Source of the DNA: Coturnix japonica
Taxonomy: Eukaryota; Chordata; Aves; Galliformes; Phasianidae
Direction of reading: 5' to 3'
Length of the DNA: 64,000 nucleotides
Assembly: GCF_001577835.2 (NCBI RefSeq)
Contig: NC_029516.1
Span: 69,364,186 to 69,428,185 of the forward strand
This document shows, one piece after another, positions 10,661 to 23,800 of this stretch. The position numbers were made by a program, and so were the translations under genes. Position 1 is the stretch's first letter, and each line of letters begins with the position of its first letter. The notes under the pieces are model-generated. The model had not been told where the DNA came from and ran no database searches. It was given only the letters and a program-made list of their open reading frames with translations.

Positions 10661-13069
10661 AATAGTTATGTGCGGGGTAGAGAGATGAGGTGAAAAAAAG
10701 AGAGCTAGAAAATCTTTCCAAGCATGCCACAGGGTCACTGTCTCTGGGAGTGATTTGTCATGTAATCCCTGGTGCACCCTGAAGCTGCCTGTGGATGCAG
10801 GCAGAGAACACAGAATTGAGTGGCAAAAGAGTAGAGTGGTGCAGATGAGAACACAAATTGCACAAGCTGGTTTAGTAGATCTGCTGCCAAGAGGAAATAA
10901 ATAACAAAGAATGTGCTAGACTTCAAAAAACAACCCACATAGAAATTAGAAATTGAAGCAGATTTTTGGTAGATGATTATGAATATTTATGAATTATTTT
11001 TACTCACTCTGGGTGGTATCTAAGCCTTAATTTTCACCTTTCTTTCTCTAAATATGAAATTAGATTATGACGGTGATTAGAATAGTGGAAGCTAGCATTC
11101 AAGACTGGGCTCAAACCTATACAACCCACAAGATGGGGTCTTGCTGGCACTGCAGCTCTGCAGAGGTATCACCCATCCTTGCCCCCTAAGGGCCTGTGGA
11201 AGAGGACTTCCAGTGCAGGCAACATGGCAAGCAAACTCTGCAGGCTCCCCACACTCTTAGCATTGCAGGACCCCAAGGAAGCCTAAGTTTCAGTAAACTC
11301 TGGGATTTGCCACTCAATTCACCTCTGTGACTGCAGAGGTGTAGAGGGTTCTCTGGATACCCTACAGTCATCTGTGTCAGCATGTGCTCCAAGCCCCCAG
11401 ACCTGTGCCATCCAGCTAGCAAGCTGCCTCTGTCCCACTTACCTCTCTGTAGGAGAAAAGCCAAGGGTGCATGTGGGCTTGGTGTCTGATCGGTTCTGCC
11501 GCAGCAAAAGTTTTTGGTTCATTTGGGCACCAGGACAGCAGCTTGAATCACAATACGAGTTAGCAGGCTCTTAGGGCACTTGCTTATCCAAATCTCGGCT
11601 GTCCCCGCTGTGCCGCAGCTGGCTCTATGTCTGCAAGCTGCAGCTCATCTCTCCTCTCTCTCACTTCCTGACACACTTCATTCTGGCCACAAAGCATGAA
11701 CTTTGAAGCATGATCCTATGACAGTAAGCGCAAATGTGAAAGAACAACACCCAGGTGCACTCACAGTTGAGGAGGCATGTGCTAGGTCCGAACGCCAGAT
11801 AGTTGTTCTTTGCTACTATGCTAACTCGGCCACCCCCACAGCTGATGAGGAAAAAGTACAACATCCCCTTCCCTACAGTATTGCCAGACAGAAGTTTGAA
11901 GTGAAATACGGGAAGTGAGAGCTTGTGCAGGCACACAGGCTGTGAGCGGCAGGGTCCCAAAATAACCCAGCTCTGCAGGGGTGTCAGTGTCTGCAGAAGG
12001 CAAAGGCTACAAGCATCCCTGTCCTTAGAAGGCGCAGTGTTAGCAGAGCACGAAGGCTGGAGTAGCAGGACACAGGGGACTCAGTACCGCCTGGCACAGC
12101 TGCTTCCTGGTGACTTGCTTTTGCTTTGCAGTTCCTAGCACACCGGATGAGAATGGAAGTCATGGGACACTCCCCACTCCCCACGTCCTTCCCCAGGACA
12201 GCTGCTGCCTGCTGTCCCAACACAAGGAGCCGTGCCCTGGGCTCCCAGCTCATCCACCTGTCAGCTGGCACAGCCCGTGTTTAACTTTCTCACACCCTGT
12301 GCCCCTTGTTCTGCCTCATTCAGGGAGCGGCGCAATGAGGAATATACAACTTTCTGCTGCTTGTACACCCTCAGAGGGGACGGTGGCACCCAAAATGCTG
12401 ATCTCACCTGTTTTAGTGTCTCTCTCTTTCAACCCAGACTCCTTTCTCACTTCCTCATTGCTGGGATTTTTGTTCTCATGGCTGTTTGTGTCATGGCTCT
12501 GTACCATGAAAGGCTTGCAGATAACTGGGGCAGGGGCTTCCCCCTTTGCAAAAAGTCCCTATTGCTGTTTGCAGGGCCTTTCCCCTCCCTCTCACCCCTC
12601 ACTGCTTGCACACACACACGCCAGCCATTACCATTAGTGTCAGAGGAGCCCCACAGCATCCCTCACCCCACAAGGGATCACTCACCTCAGCGGCTCTCAC
12701 ATAGCATGAACAACCTGCTTCTGGGCCCAACCGCCCCTCGAGGGCTTGGCTTACAGGGGGAGAGAAGGTACCCCGTCATTCCCCACTGCTGCCCAGCTGA
12801 CAGCAGGTAGGACCAGATTTCCGGGGCTACACCCCAGTGCTGCAGATCCCAACATGCCTGACGCCCTGCCGTGCCGGAAAGCAGGAGCTGGGAGCACAGC
12901 AATGCTGGAAGGATAAGCAGAGAAAAGAAAAGCTCCAATGCAGCAGCTGGGTTTAGAGGGGATGGATGAGCACAAATGCTTTTCAGACCTCACTGTGTGG
13001 ACAGATGTGGATGAGCACAGAAAAGGGGTTAACTCGCATGTGTAATGTTTTTCTTCTTGGTCGGGATGA
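10661..13069. other. Non-coding interval between CR1 copies
   Basis: Frames longer than 150 codons near 12110-12810 are open only by chance. They overlap each other, show no recognisable domain and lack a splice context. No gene is called. Confidence 0.4.
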
Positions 13070-13240
13070 GGGGATTGAGTGCACCCTCAGTCGGTTTGTA
13101 GGTTACTCCAAACTGGGAGGACATGTCAATCTGTCTGAGGGTAGGAAGGCCCTATGGGGGGATCTGGACAGGCTGGATCACTGGGCTGAGGCCAACTGTA
13201 TGAGCTTTAACAAGACCAAGTGCCAGGTCCTGCACTTTGC
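13070..13240 (+). repeat. CR1 LINE ORF2 (reverse transcriptase C-terminal) fragment
   Basis: Plus-strand translation resembles the CR1 reverse-transcriptase segment that follows the FADD box: a '[10 protein letters not shown].[13 protein letters not shown]' block, then '[15 protein letters not shown]'. Both ends are truncated; no 3' tail is present. Confidence 0.75.
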
Positions 13241-14863
13241 TGGAATCTGGGCCTGTGTGAGGATTTTTACATTCCTGAGCCATCAGCACAGCTGGAACTG
13301 GCCAGATGAGGTAACAGCAGTCTTTGCCCCCAGGAGGTTTCAGCCCCACAGTCACACAACCCTACTGAGAAAAGGAGTAGCCACCACACTGTGCCTTGCT
13401 GGGAGGAGGGAACCCTCCTTCCTGCTGTGAGGGGATGGAGACCTGTCAGAGAAAGAGCTAAGAAAGCTGGGAAGCAGTTGGGCTGTCTGTTTGCTGAAGC
13501 TATGAGGGTAGAGAAGAAGGATGTCCAGCCCGGAGGAGGCAGATGAGGGAATGTCAATAAGGACAGAAGTGGAGCTGAGAGAAGTGGCAGGTCTTCCTGA
13601 TTCTGTGCCCAGGGTCTGACTGACATGGCAGGGAGATGCACTGGCTGGGTGACAATGTGTCGATGAAGTTTGGTCAGGGCCAGGATGGAGATAGTGTGAC
13701 TGCATGTGTGATGCTGAGCCCATGCATCATGTCCTTGCTGTGACTTGGTTGCAAACACACTTTGCACTCATACTATCTGGATTGAAAAGTCACCTGGGGA
13801 GGTGCTGTCTGCAAAGAAACAGGCAGATCTGTGAGAAAAGGGTGGGAGATGAAACCTAGGCAACACAAATACAATGCATGAGAAGGAGCATCTCTGGGAG
13901 CATGAAGGGAGTGAGGCAGTGACACTGGAGAGCCCAGGCTGAGGTGGCAGAGCAGTGCTGGCACCTTGTGGAGGTGCACAACTGCTACTGGTGAGGCAGC
14001 GGGGCTGGATGGAGTCCATGGAGATGACAGCCCGGAGAGGTCCATTGCATGGGGGGAAACAGGGAAAGGTGTAGGGGAAGCCTGCTCCCTGCTTGGCATT
14101 CTGCCTTCAGCCTCACTGGGTTTCTTGTGGTTTAATTTATTTTCAATACAGTGTTGGAGGACACAGGCCCCAGAAACCTTTAAACCTTAGAAATAAAGCG
14201 GCTGTGAAAGAAAGCAAAGTGAATACATCAATTCCTTCCTCAGAAACTCTGTTTAGGACCTGCAGGGCACCTGGCTTTGCTCCCACTGGGCAGGCAAGGT
14301 GTAATACCCTGATGGAGGCCTCGTTCTCAGAATAACATCACCCAGACCATGTGTGCTGCAGTGAGTGAGAGCCACCAGAGAGCCATAAAGGAGCAGGTGG
14401 AGAGCTACCTCTGACTAGAGGGGTCACTGTGGATGTGACAAAGTGGCAGAAGCAGAGAGAAAGGAGCAAATCAGGTTTATGGGCTCTTTATAAAATACCA
14501 TTCAGCCTTGATAATGCTACTGATTGATGTAAGCGGGCAGGGTCAGGAAGGCTAAGGGTTCCTGGGGACTTCATGCAGGTGGTTCTAAATCCATATACTG
14601 GGGCCAGCACCTTTCCCAGGCTCCATCTGGAGAAAACCTTTTCAAGAGGAGTTTCAGTGGGCAACAAGGTGAAATGCTGTTGGATGCAGCTCCCCTCCTG
14701 ATGTGCTGGTGTCAAGGATGCAGAGTAGGTGCTCAGTGACCACAGACAGCTGACTGGCTGACATGGAGCCTGGAAAGAGCTGTTTGGGTTCTCCGCACTG
14801 CCACAATTCCACTCAGCCTCCTCTGCTGTCCTGCACCCCTTGTATGTTGCCCACTACTGCACT

Positions 14864-17800
14864 TCATCCTTCATTGAGGCTGAGGAACCTCTGGTGCCAG
14901 CGCCTTACTTCCTCCTTTCCCTCTTCCTCACTCAGAACGTGGTAGGTCTGGTTTGTGAAGCAGCCACGGCGAATCACCTGAAAGAAGAGCCCGAGTTCAT
15001 AGAGTCGGTACCACTGCACTTCCTAAGATATGAGATAGCCCTCTGTTCAGCTCTGAGGCTTCGTTTCCAGTAGGAAGTTGGTGTATGGGGGAGATCCTCC
15101 TTTGTGAGAGGAAATACAAGGACAGCCTAATGGATGGAAGGCTTCCCATGGCTCCCTATCTTGACACTCTGCAGTCACGTATCAACGCCTGTGCAAATCC
15201 CACTGTTCAGTGGGAAGACAGCAGGCCTTCTGTGCTGTTGGCATCCCTCCCATACACACCCAACTCTGTCCTTTTGGAAGGAAAAGCATTGACAGGTGAA
15301 GTCCCGCAGGGACTTGTGTCTTCTGTGCAAGCATGGACCAGACTGCCCAGTGAAGTTGTGGATGTTCTTCCCTGGAGATGTCCAAGGTTGGGCTTTGAGA
15401 AACCTGGTCTAGAAGGAGCTGTCCCTGACTATGTTATGGGGTTGGAACTAGATGATCTTAAAGGTTCCTTCTAATATAAACCATTCTACAATTCTATGCC
15501 CAGGCATGGAGGAGAAGGCAAATGAAAGTAAAGGATGGTAGAGGCTGCTTCTTACCCTCTGGTTGTAGAGGCTGTGCTGCAAGCACTGGTAGCTTTTGAA
15601 GGCGCAGTAAGTGGGGTGCTGAACTCCACCCGAGTCGCAGATCTGGGGAGATGGGAATGAGAGCCAGAGAACAGAGAGGAAAAGGAGAGGTGGAGCACCC
15701 TCCCAGCACCCACCTTGCTTGGGAGATCCCCCGCTCGGAAGGTTGTATATTCTGCCTGCAGCCAGAGCATCACACGAGGGTCATCGCAGCCCTGGGTGGC
15801 TATCAGACTGCACCAGTACTCTGGTCGCAGGCCTCTGTAAACCTGTGTGCCAAAGTACTCCGAGGACTCTGGGAAGCTGGTCTGCAAAGAGGTGGGATGA
15901 AAAGAGCCGCGCATTTCTCCCTCCTTCCCCACCACTGCGACCATCTCCCTCCTCGGAGGCCAGAAGGAGACGCAGCACGCTCAGTACCTTGTTGCCTGCA
16001 GCCTGATGCTGGGCTGAGATCTGAGGGTTGATGTATGCGATGAAGCCACCTGACTTGCAGTGAACGCGCCTCAGATTGTAGATGCTCTGGCACTGCTCCA
16101 TTTTCAGTGAGCAGAAAGCACAGGTAGGGCATAGGTCCACATGACGCCGCCCAAGGCTGTCACACACCTAGGGAGGTGTGATGGTCAGGTCAGGGGGAGA
16201 GGCTGGGGAGCCCTGGACCCTGGTGTGGGTTTGCCTAATTGACCCAGATAGGTTGGCTTCTTCTAGGGTGGCACCTGTAATGGCAGTGCCTACAAGCACT
16301 GTGGACAGTACTACAAGAAGCCCTGCTCACAATGGGGGTCAAAGGTGGACATCAGCATCTTTACCGAATTTCCAAACCCAAGGATTTTTTCTTCCAACTC
16401 CTTCCATGCCAGGGTGACAACTGAGGAGACACAGACTCCCTCCAGCACTGCATAGCACAGGATCATCACTGCTTCCTTCCTCTTCAGGGCAAGAAGACTG
16501 GCAGAAAAATGAATGAAGGAGGTCAGGTCTCTTCCCTTGCCATGAGGTAAGATAAGCTCTTAGGTGAAAACAGAAGGGGAGGAAATCAGCTCCAACATAA
16601 AATGTAAAGGAATGATTGGATGTTGTGTTGAGGGACATGGTTTAGTGGGAGCTATAGGTGATAGGTGAACGGTTGGACTGGATGATCGTTTAGGTCTTTT
16701 CCAACCTTGGTGATTCTATGATTCTATGAAAAAACCTTTCTGAGAAAGCCTTGGCCAACCTGCACAACCAACCTTTGTAACATGGATGGGGTTTATCAGG
16801 AACATGGCAGAGGAACTGGGTTAGGAGCACAGCTTTGGGGATTTTCCCACTATCACCAAAGCAGCCGCTGTGTAGTTTTATCTATCCATATTACAAGATC
16901 TTTGTTAGAGTCTGCTGAGGGCTGATTATGGGACAGTCCCATTGCGGTCTGGAGAGTACTATGTCTCTCTACTGCTCAAGGCAATGTTTTTGATGGAAAG
17001 AGGAATGAATTGGTAATAATGGTGGTGAATTAACTATTCACCCAAACTCATGCGGGAAGTCACAGGTAGAAAACAGGACAGTAGGATAACAACAATAAGA
17101 ATATTTTATGTCTCAGGAACAGCAGAAATTGTAGGCTATTATACAAGAATCATGTGAATTATCAACAGTGATGCAGAAGACATAAAAACACTCATTAAAT
17201 TTCTTTCCTGTGACCAGGGATAAGTCCCAGTGATAAATAGATAAACAGGCAGCAACTGATCATGTTAAGATGTTCTTGAAATCCATTAATGTGCTAATGT
17301 GTATGGAGGAGTTTCCCTGAGACTGGCAGAGACCTCAGAGAAGAAATAGGTGGAGAAACTGGAGGAAGGTCATTAAGACAAGATTTCCCAACACCTGGAA
17401 AACATTCATAGAGAGTGGGAGGGCTAAAGGAGCTGAATGTAGCTGAGCGAAGGCACTGCTGAGTGAGCACTTGGTCTGCACCACTGCCTGCTTCTGAAAT
17501 GAAGGGAACAGCTCCAGAGATGGTTTCTCTGTGTCTTGGAGGTATAATAAAGATAGCCCGAATTTCAGTTAGGAATGGGGCTGTAGGTCAGAAGTAATTA
17601 TTCAACACCCCAACAGCGAGCAGCGAGCAGCAGCAAACGAGCATGTCGGGATCTCTGAAGGGCTTCTCATTTAGATACTACAAGAGAACCTGGAAAATCT
17701 TGGTCACAAAAAATATCATGAATGTCTCCATGCTATTTTTTTTAAGATGTTATGGTCAGAATTGTTTTATCAGAGTGCTGCAGATGCTGCCTGAGCCTGC

Positions 17801-20800
17801 ATCAAAACAAGAGAAGTTGTTTCTTCAACACACGGTGTTGTGCTGCACTCTAGACAGGCTGCAAATAGGATTCTGGGGATACAGACACATGGATGAATTA
17901 TAGCAGTGCAAACCCACAGCACATCAACATCTGCTGAAAAAATGAAGGCACTTCAAAACCTGGAAACTGATGTATTGTAAGACTGTTTCTCTCTCACTCT
18001 AATACACCACAGTACAACCGGCCTGGTCGGATGTTTGAGGAGGGAAGATTCCTTTTTCAGAAGGAACAAAATGGTGGTCAGGTGAAGTCCCTGGTGACTG
18101 GAAAAAAGGTAATACCACACTCACTTTTAAGAAGGGCAGAAGGGATGACCCAGAGAGCTACCAACCCTTTAATACCTTCATCAGTTACACTGACTGTGGG
18201 ATCAAGTGCACCCACTGCAAGTTTGTAGATGATGCCAAGCTTTGTGGTGTGACTGACATGGCCAAGAGACAGAATGGCATCTAGAGAGACCAAGACAGGC
18301 TTGAGAAATGGGCCCAGGTGAATATCATGACATCAAGAGGAGGGCCACAAAAATGTCCCAACAGATGGAACACCCCCCTACAAAGACAGGGTGAGAGAGC
18401 TGGGGCTGTTCAGCCTGAAGAAGAGATGGCTCTGGGGAGACCTGAGGGTGGCTTTTCAAAAGGGGGCTATGAGAAAGAAGGGGACGGGATCTTCAGAAGA
18501 GTCTGCTGTGATGGGACAAGGGGAAATGGATTCAAACTAGAAGAGGAAAGATTTAGATTGGATATAAGGAAGATATTTGTAAGATAGGAGTAACGAGGCA
18601 CTGGAACAGGATGCCCAGAGCTGTGGTGGAAGCCCTGTCCTTGGAGACATTCAAGGTCAGCTTGACAGGGCTCTGAACAACCTGATTTAGGTTGCAGATG
18701 CCTCTGTTCATTGCAGGGGAGTTGGACTAGATGACCTTTAATGATCCTTTCCAACTCAAAAGATTCTATGATTCTATGAAAAGAATGCAAACTGAGGAGA
18801 GCAGTGACAGGTACCAATTCAGGCAGAGCTGGAAAGAATGAAAATGTGCCAGCACAAAGAGAAACAAAGTCCATTTACTATGGAGAGAGCAGTTCCAAAA
18901 CCTGTAAGATCCTTTGTGTCTACTCCTACATCCCATGAGTCCATATAATCTCTCTCTATAAATATTTTATTTATTTATTTTAATTTTTCTATTCCTTTGT
19001 AAACACTCTCAGGAAAGCTTTTGAAATTTAACAAGAAGTCCCTCTGGTCTGTGCTGATCCCAGATGAGGATCCTGCCTGTGGCTGTTTAATGCAGCCTCT
19101 TCAGCATTTCATTGCGACTGAGCACTGAGCTTCCCTGGGAGAGGAACCAGGGGCAGCCCCCGGGTGCACCTAATGCTACTCCTCTGCAGTGAAGTGCTCT
19201 TTGAGTGAGAATTACCTAACACTTAAGAGTTTTTCTCTAGAGCAGTTGTTGCAGAGCAGCCCAAGAGAGCCAGATTTCAGTCTGTTGTGCTGATAAGCCT
19301 ATGGCAGCTGAAGGCAGTCTCTGCCAGCACTCAGAGCCTGACTGCTCAGTTACAGCTGGATCTTAGGCTTTAAACACCAGAGAGCTACCTGGGTCAGCTT
19401 GGTAAGACTCACACTCTTTGATTAATGACCCTGAGAATTCCTCTCCAAAATTACCTGAAACGATTTACCCACACATATATCACTGTTGTTTCACTACTCG
19501 TTTGCTATTCTAGTGGCATGTTTTGATTTTATTGCTTCTTTATCATACCAGCATGACCAAACCATTACAGTGAGAAAGACATTAACAGTCATTAAAGATG
19601 ATACGAATAGCTCTAGTGTTTCCATCAACGAGGTAGAAAAACAGTCTTGCTTTCTATACTTAAAAAAAAAAGCACAACAAAAACAACAACAACAAAAAAA
19701 GATAATAATAACATGAAGCTTAGAATGTGTTTGATACTAAATGGTTTCAACAGGCTTTGCTTTGTTCCTGCACAGTACTAATACAGTACTAACACAGCAA
19801 CAAGTGCTGCCCAAGCCAGATGTAAACAGAGAGAACTACAGGGAGAAGGGAGAGAACTCAGCTCCTGCCTTCTTTAAAAAGACTGCTTCCAATAAGTAGC
19901 TATAAAGCATCTGGTGAATCTTGATGACCTACTTGCTCTGAACGGACTCAAAGTGAGGAGTGGGCAGAAGCCTGTGCTTCATGACAAACTTCAGACTCAT
20001 AGACCATACCCAGTATAGTCTATCTCCACAGATCAGAACGTCTTGCACTCCTGAGCACAACTCACACTTTGCTGCTGACCACATATGCAAAAACACAAAG
20101 CTGTGCTATAGCATCCTTCACCTATCCAGGAAGTAGAGTCATACCATCAGCCTGAGGCTAACAAGAAATTACGCTGCTTTTGCTTTCACGTCTATTTTCA
20201 TCACTATCTCTGTTTTACATCTCTGCTCTGAGGTTGGCTGGCCTCAACGGTTGCCATTTGGGTTGGTTTACCAGCTCTGTTTTATGTGCACCTGGGCCAC
20301 TGCTGGTTTCCTTCCCAGAGACCACAGTTGGCACTGCAGTGATCAGAGATGTTACCCGCTGCTACTCATAGCAGCACAGAGCCTCTTGGTGTGGTCACAG
20401 AGATGTTGTAGCAATGGTGAAGTCTCACCCCAGCCCAGTAGCACTGCTGCCTGATCCCTGTGCTTATCAACACGCTGCTGAGGAGAGAAGATAAGGAGCA
20501 AACAATGGCTTTGTGACTTCTGACCTGTGGGGATTGCTGCAGGAAACCAAAACCACTGAGGGAAAGTTAATGTGAACAGATTCAGAAAGAAAAAGAGTAT
20601 ATCTCAAGTAAGACATGGCATGGTTATAATGTACTGAAGCCAAAAAGGGTTTGTTGATGTATCATGTAGCCCAGAACAATAATTATCTTCCAGTCCATTC
20701 ATAACAGGAGATGTTTAACGGTACATATTAGGAATAATATGTACCGTTAAACCTTTTTGAGTCAGTGAGTCTGAGAAATCTCTCTCAAATTCTTAGCACG

Positions 20801-23800
20801 CAGGCTGAGGGGATCTCCAGCCACCTGACATCACCTCAGAGTGCCAGGGATGTCTCAGCAGGCTGTGCATGCCCCAAGAGCAACGGCACAAGTCAACTGG
20901 CAAGTACTGGACACAAGAGTCACTGGGAGCATGAAGCATTACACTGCATTGGTCCATGCACCAGGAATCTGGCTGTGTCAGTGATACTTGGGATGCTGAA
21001 TGGGATGCAGGGGTCATACAGGACAAACATTGCAGCAGCAGGAATCTCTGGGAAAAGGGCAAGGCAATTCAAATTGCATATAGGCAGCTTCGTGGAGAAG
21101 AAATACAAGGAGGTAAGAAGCAATTTAATCATGGGGCAGAAAGCACAACAAGAACGAAAAAAATGAAAATAGATATAATAAGCTGCATCTTTTTTTCTCC
21201 ATAATGAATCACTGCTAGCAGAAACAGTACATAAGAGTGCTTTGAGTTCTCAAGCTGGTTATTTGGCTGTCACTGCCATCTGTCCCTCAAGGTCACAGCC
21301 AGCCTCACTGAGTAGCACAGAGCAGCTGCCACAGGCAGGGCCGAGTGAGGAGGGATGGGAGTCCTGCTGGACATGAGCCTGCAGGGCAGATGTGCATCCT
21401 GAGTCCAACAGCCAGGTCACAGCTACGTGCACCCGGTGTTAAACCCAGTGCTGAGCAGGAGCCTGTGTGCCAATCGGTCCTACCCATCACTGCAGGAATG
21501 GAAATGCCTCAAAGCACGGTGCCCCTTTTTCAGGTCATGCTTTGAAGTCCCTTGGAGAGGAGGCAGGATGTGGTGAGCAGTAAAGCTGACAGGCGCAGCC
21601 TAGCTCGCCTTTTTATCTCACTTGAGTTTAAGCTTTGCTTAGCGTGATTGATGGCACTCGGCTGTCAGGTTGCAGACACAGTCAGCATTAGTGTCTTTGA
21701 GGAACTCTGCAACAGAATAACGAGTGTCATCTGCAATCACAGTGGTCCCTCTGTAATCCCAATATAACTAAATCAGAGCAAGGCACAATTTCAGAGGCAG
21801 GGAAAAACAAACATATCTTCAGTGAAGCATAATTTCGCCTTACATACACCAGGAAATGTTGGCTGGGCAGTAAAAGCCTCCTGCAGTGTTAGGAAGGAGG
21901 ATGACATAAGTTACAACCTTGTAAGAGAACAGTTACGGTTCTAAGAACGTGATGCAGTTACATGGAGAAGTGGGATCTCAGGCTCAACTCCAGCAGCGTG
22001 TGGTGTTTGCAGAAGGCACCACGTGTGCAGTCATGCACAAACCGATGCACTTACAGGAAAGTCACTGCCCCGAGACGAAGAGAAGCTGAAATGACGTATC
22101 TATGAAAATCACATCCTCTGTACCAAAGTACGAAAGGATCAAAAAGCAAATGTGAGGGTAAGAAAACGATGCTTTGCAGACCTTCTCTATTTGGGCTCAG
22201 CAGCCCCACCTGCCTGAACAGTGACGTGGATGGATCCTGTCAGATCACCGCTAGGTCACAGAAATGGAGAAGGATGCATGAAATGACTGCAACAAGCTGG
22301 ACTGCCACAGGCCCAGTGTAGGCCTGGTGTGGGAGCAGCTTTGCTCTGAGAAGTGTTAAAATGCAAATGCTTTCAAAGCCAGAACTACAAACAACCTAGG
22401 GGGAGCAGAGCCAAAATCCAAAGTGCAAAGACATGCATGTGCTTGAGGAGCAGTACAGGTCCTGCCAAGGCTGGAGTAAGGCTCTGAGCTCCAGAAACCC
22501 TCACACTGTGAGTGTGAGGAAGCACCTCCTGCAGGCTGCCCAGTCTGCCTATAGGTGGGAGCTGAGAGGAAGGTGAGCACAGTGTGGGGAAGTGCACAAG
22601 GCAAAGCCCTTCCTGCACACAGCTCAGGCCCAGACAAAATGCAATTCACTCATGTCACCAGAACAGCAACAGAACACTTGTTAGCAATGTTCACTCGTGC
22701 AAGGGGAGGGAGGTGTGCAAGGGACTTCCCATGCATACACCTGCTCTGGATGGGGCTTGCTCCTGGGTGCTCACCCCCTGTTCAGGGCAGGGCCACTGGC
22801 AATGCTGCTACCAATGCATGAGGAACAAGCTGAGTGCACGGCATGTGGCAATGAATCAGCACTGCACCAAGTGTGGAGCTGAGTCTGCCTCACCTGCCAG
22901 GGAGGGCCATGTTCTTCATGCTCTCCTTTGTGCCGCTGGTCATGCTCCCCAGTTCTGAAGCGGTGGCAGGGACCTCTGTGCCAGCCTGGGTCTCCAGGGA
23001 GAGCGCCGTACTGATGAGCTGCCAGACGCCACGCTGCAGGCGGTGCTCCCAAGTGCTCTCTGCCCAGGCATGGGGTTGCAAGGGGGCAGGGGCAAGTGGG
23101 ACCGGCTTGACAGTTGGTGGTACAGCTGGGCCCTTGTCATTCACGGGTCTGGGCAATACTGGCATGGCTGGTGGGATCTTCTGCATCTGTGGTTTCTGAC
23201 TTGACAGTGCATAGGAGTACTTCAGGAGCATGTCCACGTTGGAGTGCAGGTGGCGGTCAGCAGGAGAAAGAGGCCGCTTCTCTGGTGCTGGGGAGAGAGC
23301 AGGACAGGAGGGTTGGGGTCAGAGCCATTCCAGCAGTTGTTCTCCAGCAGCACAGAGGGAACCCTTCTGAGGGCAGCCAGATAACTGCCTCCCCTCTTAG
23401 CAGAACCATGACCGTTCTGCACAGGTGCTTCCTGCTGGACTAGGACTGGGGATCTACAGCCTCTCTGGGCAACCTGTGCCAGTGCTCCATCACCTGCACA
23501 GCACAGAAGTGCTTCCTGGTGTTCAGAGGAAACCTCCTGTGCTCCAGTTTGTGGCCACTGCCTCTTGCTCCTTCTCAGTCACAAGACCATTCTGCAGGCC
23601 AGGAAGAGGGAATTCCCTAGGCAGGGTGCTGACGTGCCAGCACCTGTATGTCTACCAGTCCCACAGTACAGCATAGAACCAAACCTCACGCCCAGTTTTT
23701 CTGGAGGGAAGAGCAGTTATGGGCAATCATCAGGTAATCAGAGGAACCCAGAGCCATTCAGTGCATCCACACCTGCTTCTGTAGGAGAGCTTCCATCTTT

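Noticed and set aside
12110-12810. Two overlapping plus-strand frames of 175 and 192 codons
   Set aside because: No recognisable domain, no splice context and no agreement with a neighbouring gene.
16498-22893. A missing ACRBP exon for the '[20 protein letters not shown]' part of the human protein
   Set aside because: The exons on both sides already join in phase (AG|T, serine), and the end of exon 5 aligns to that region, so no extra exon is required.
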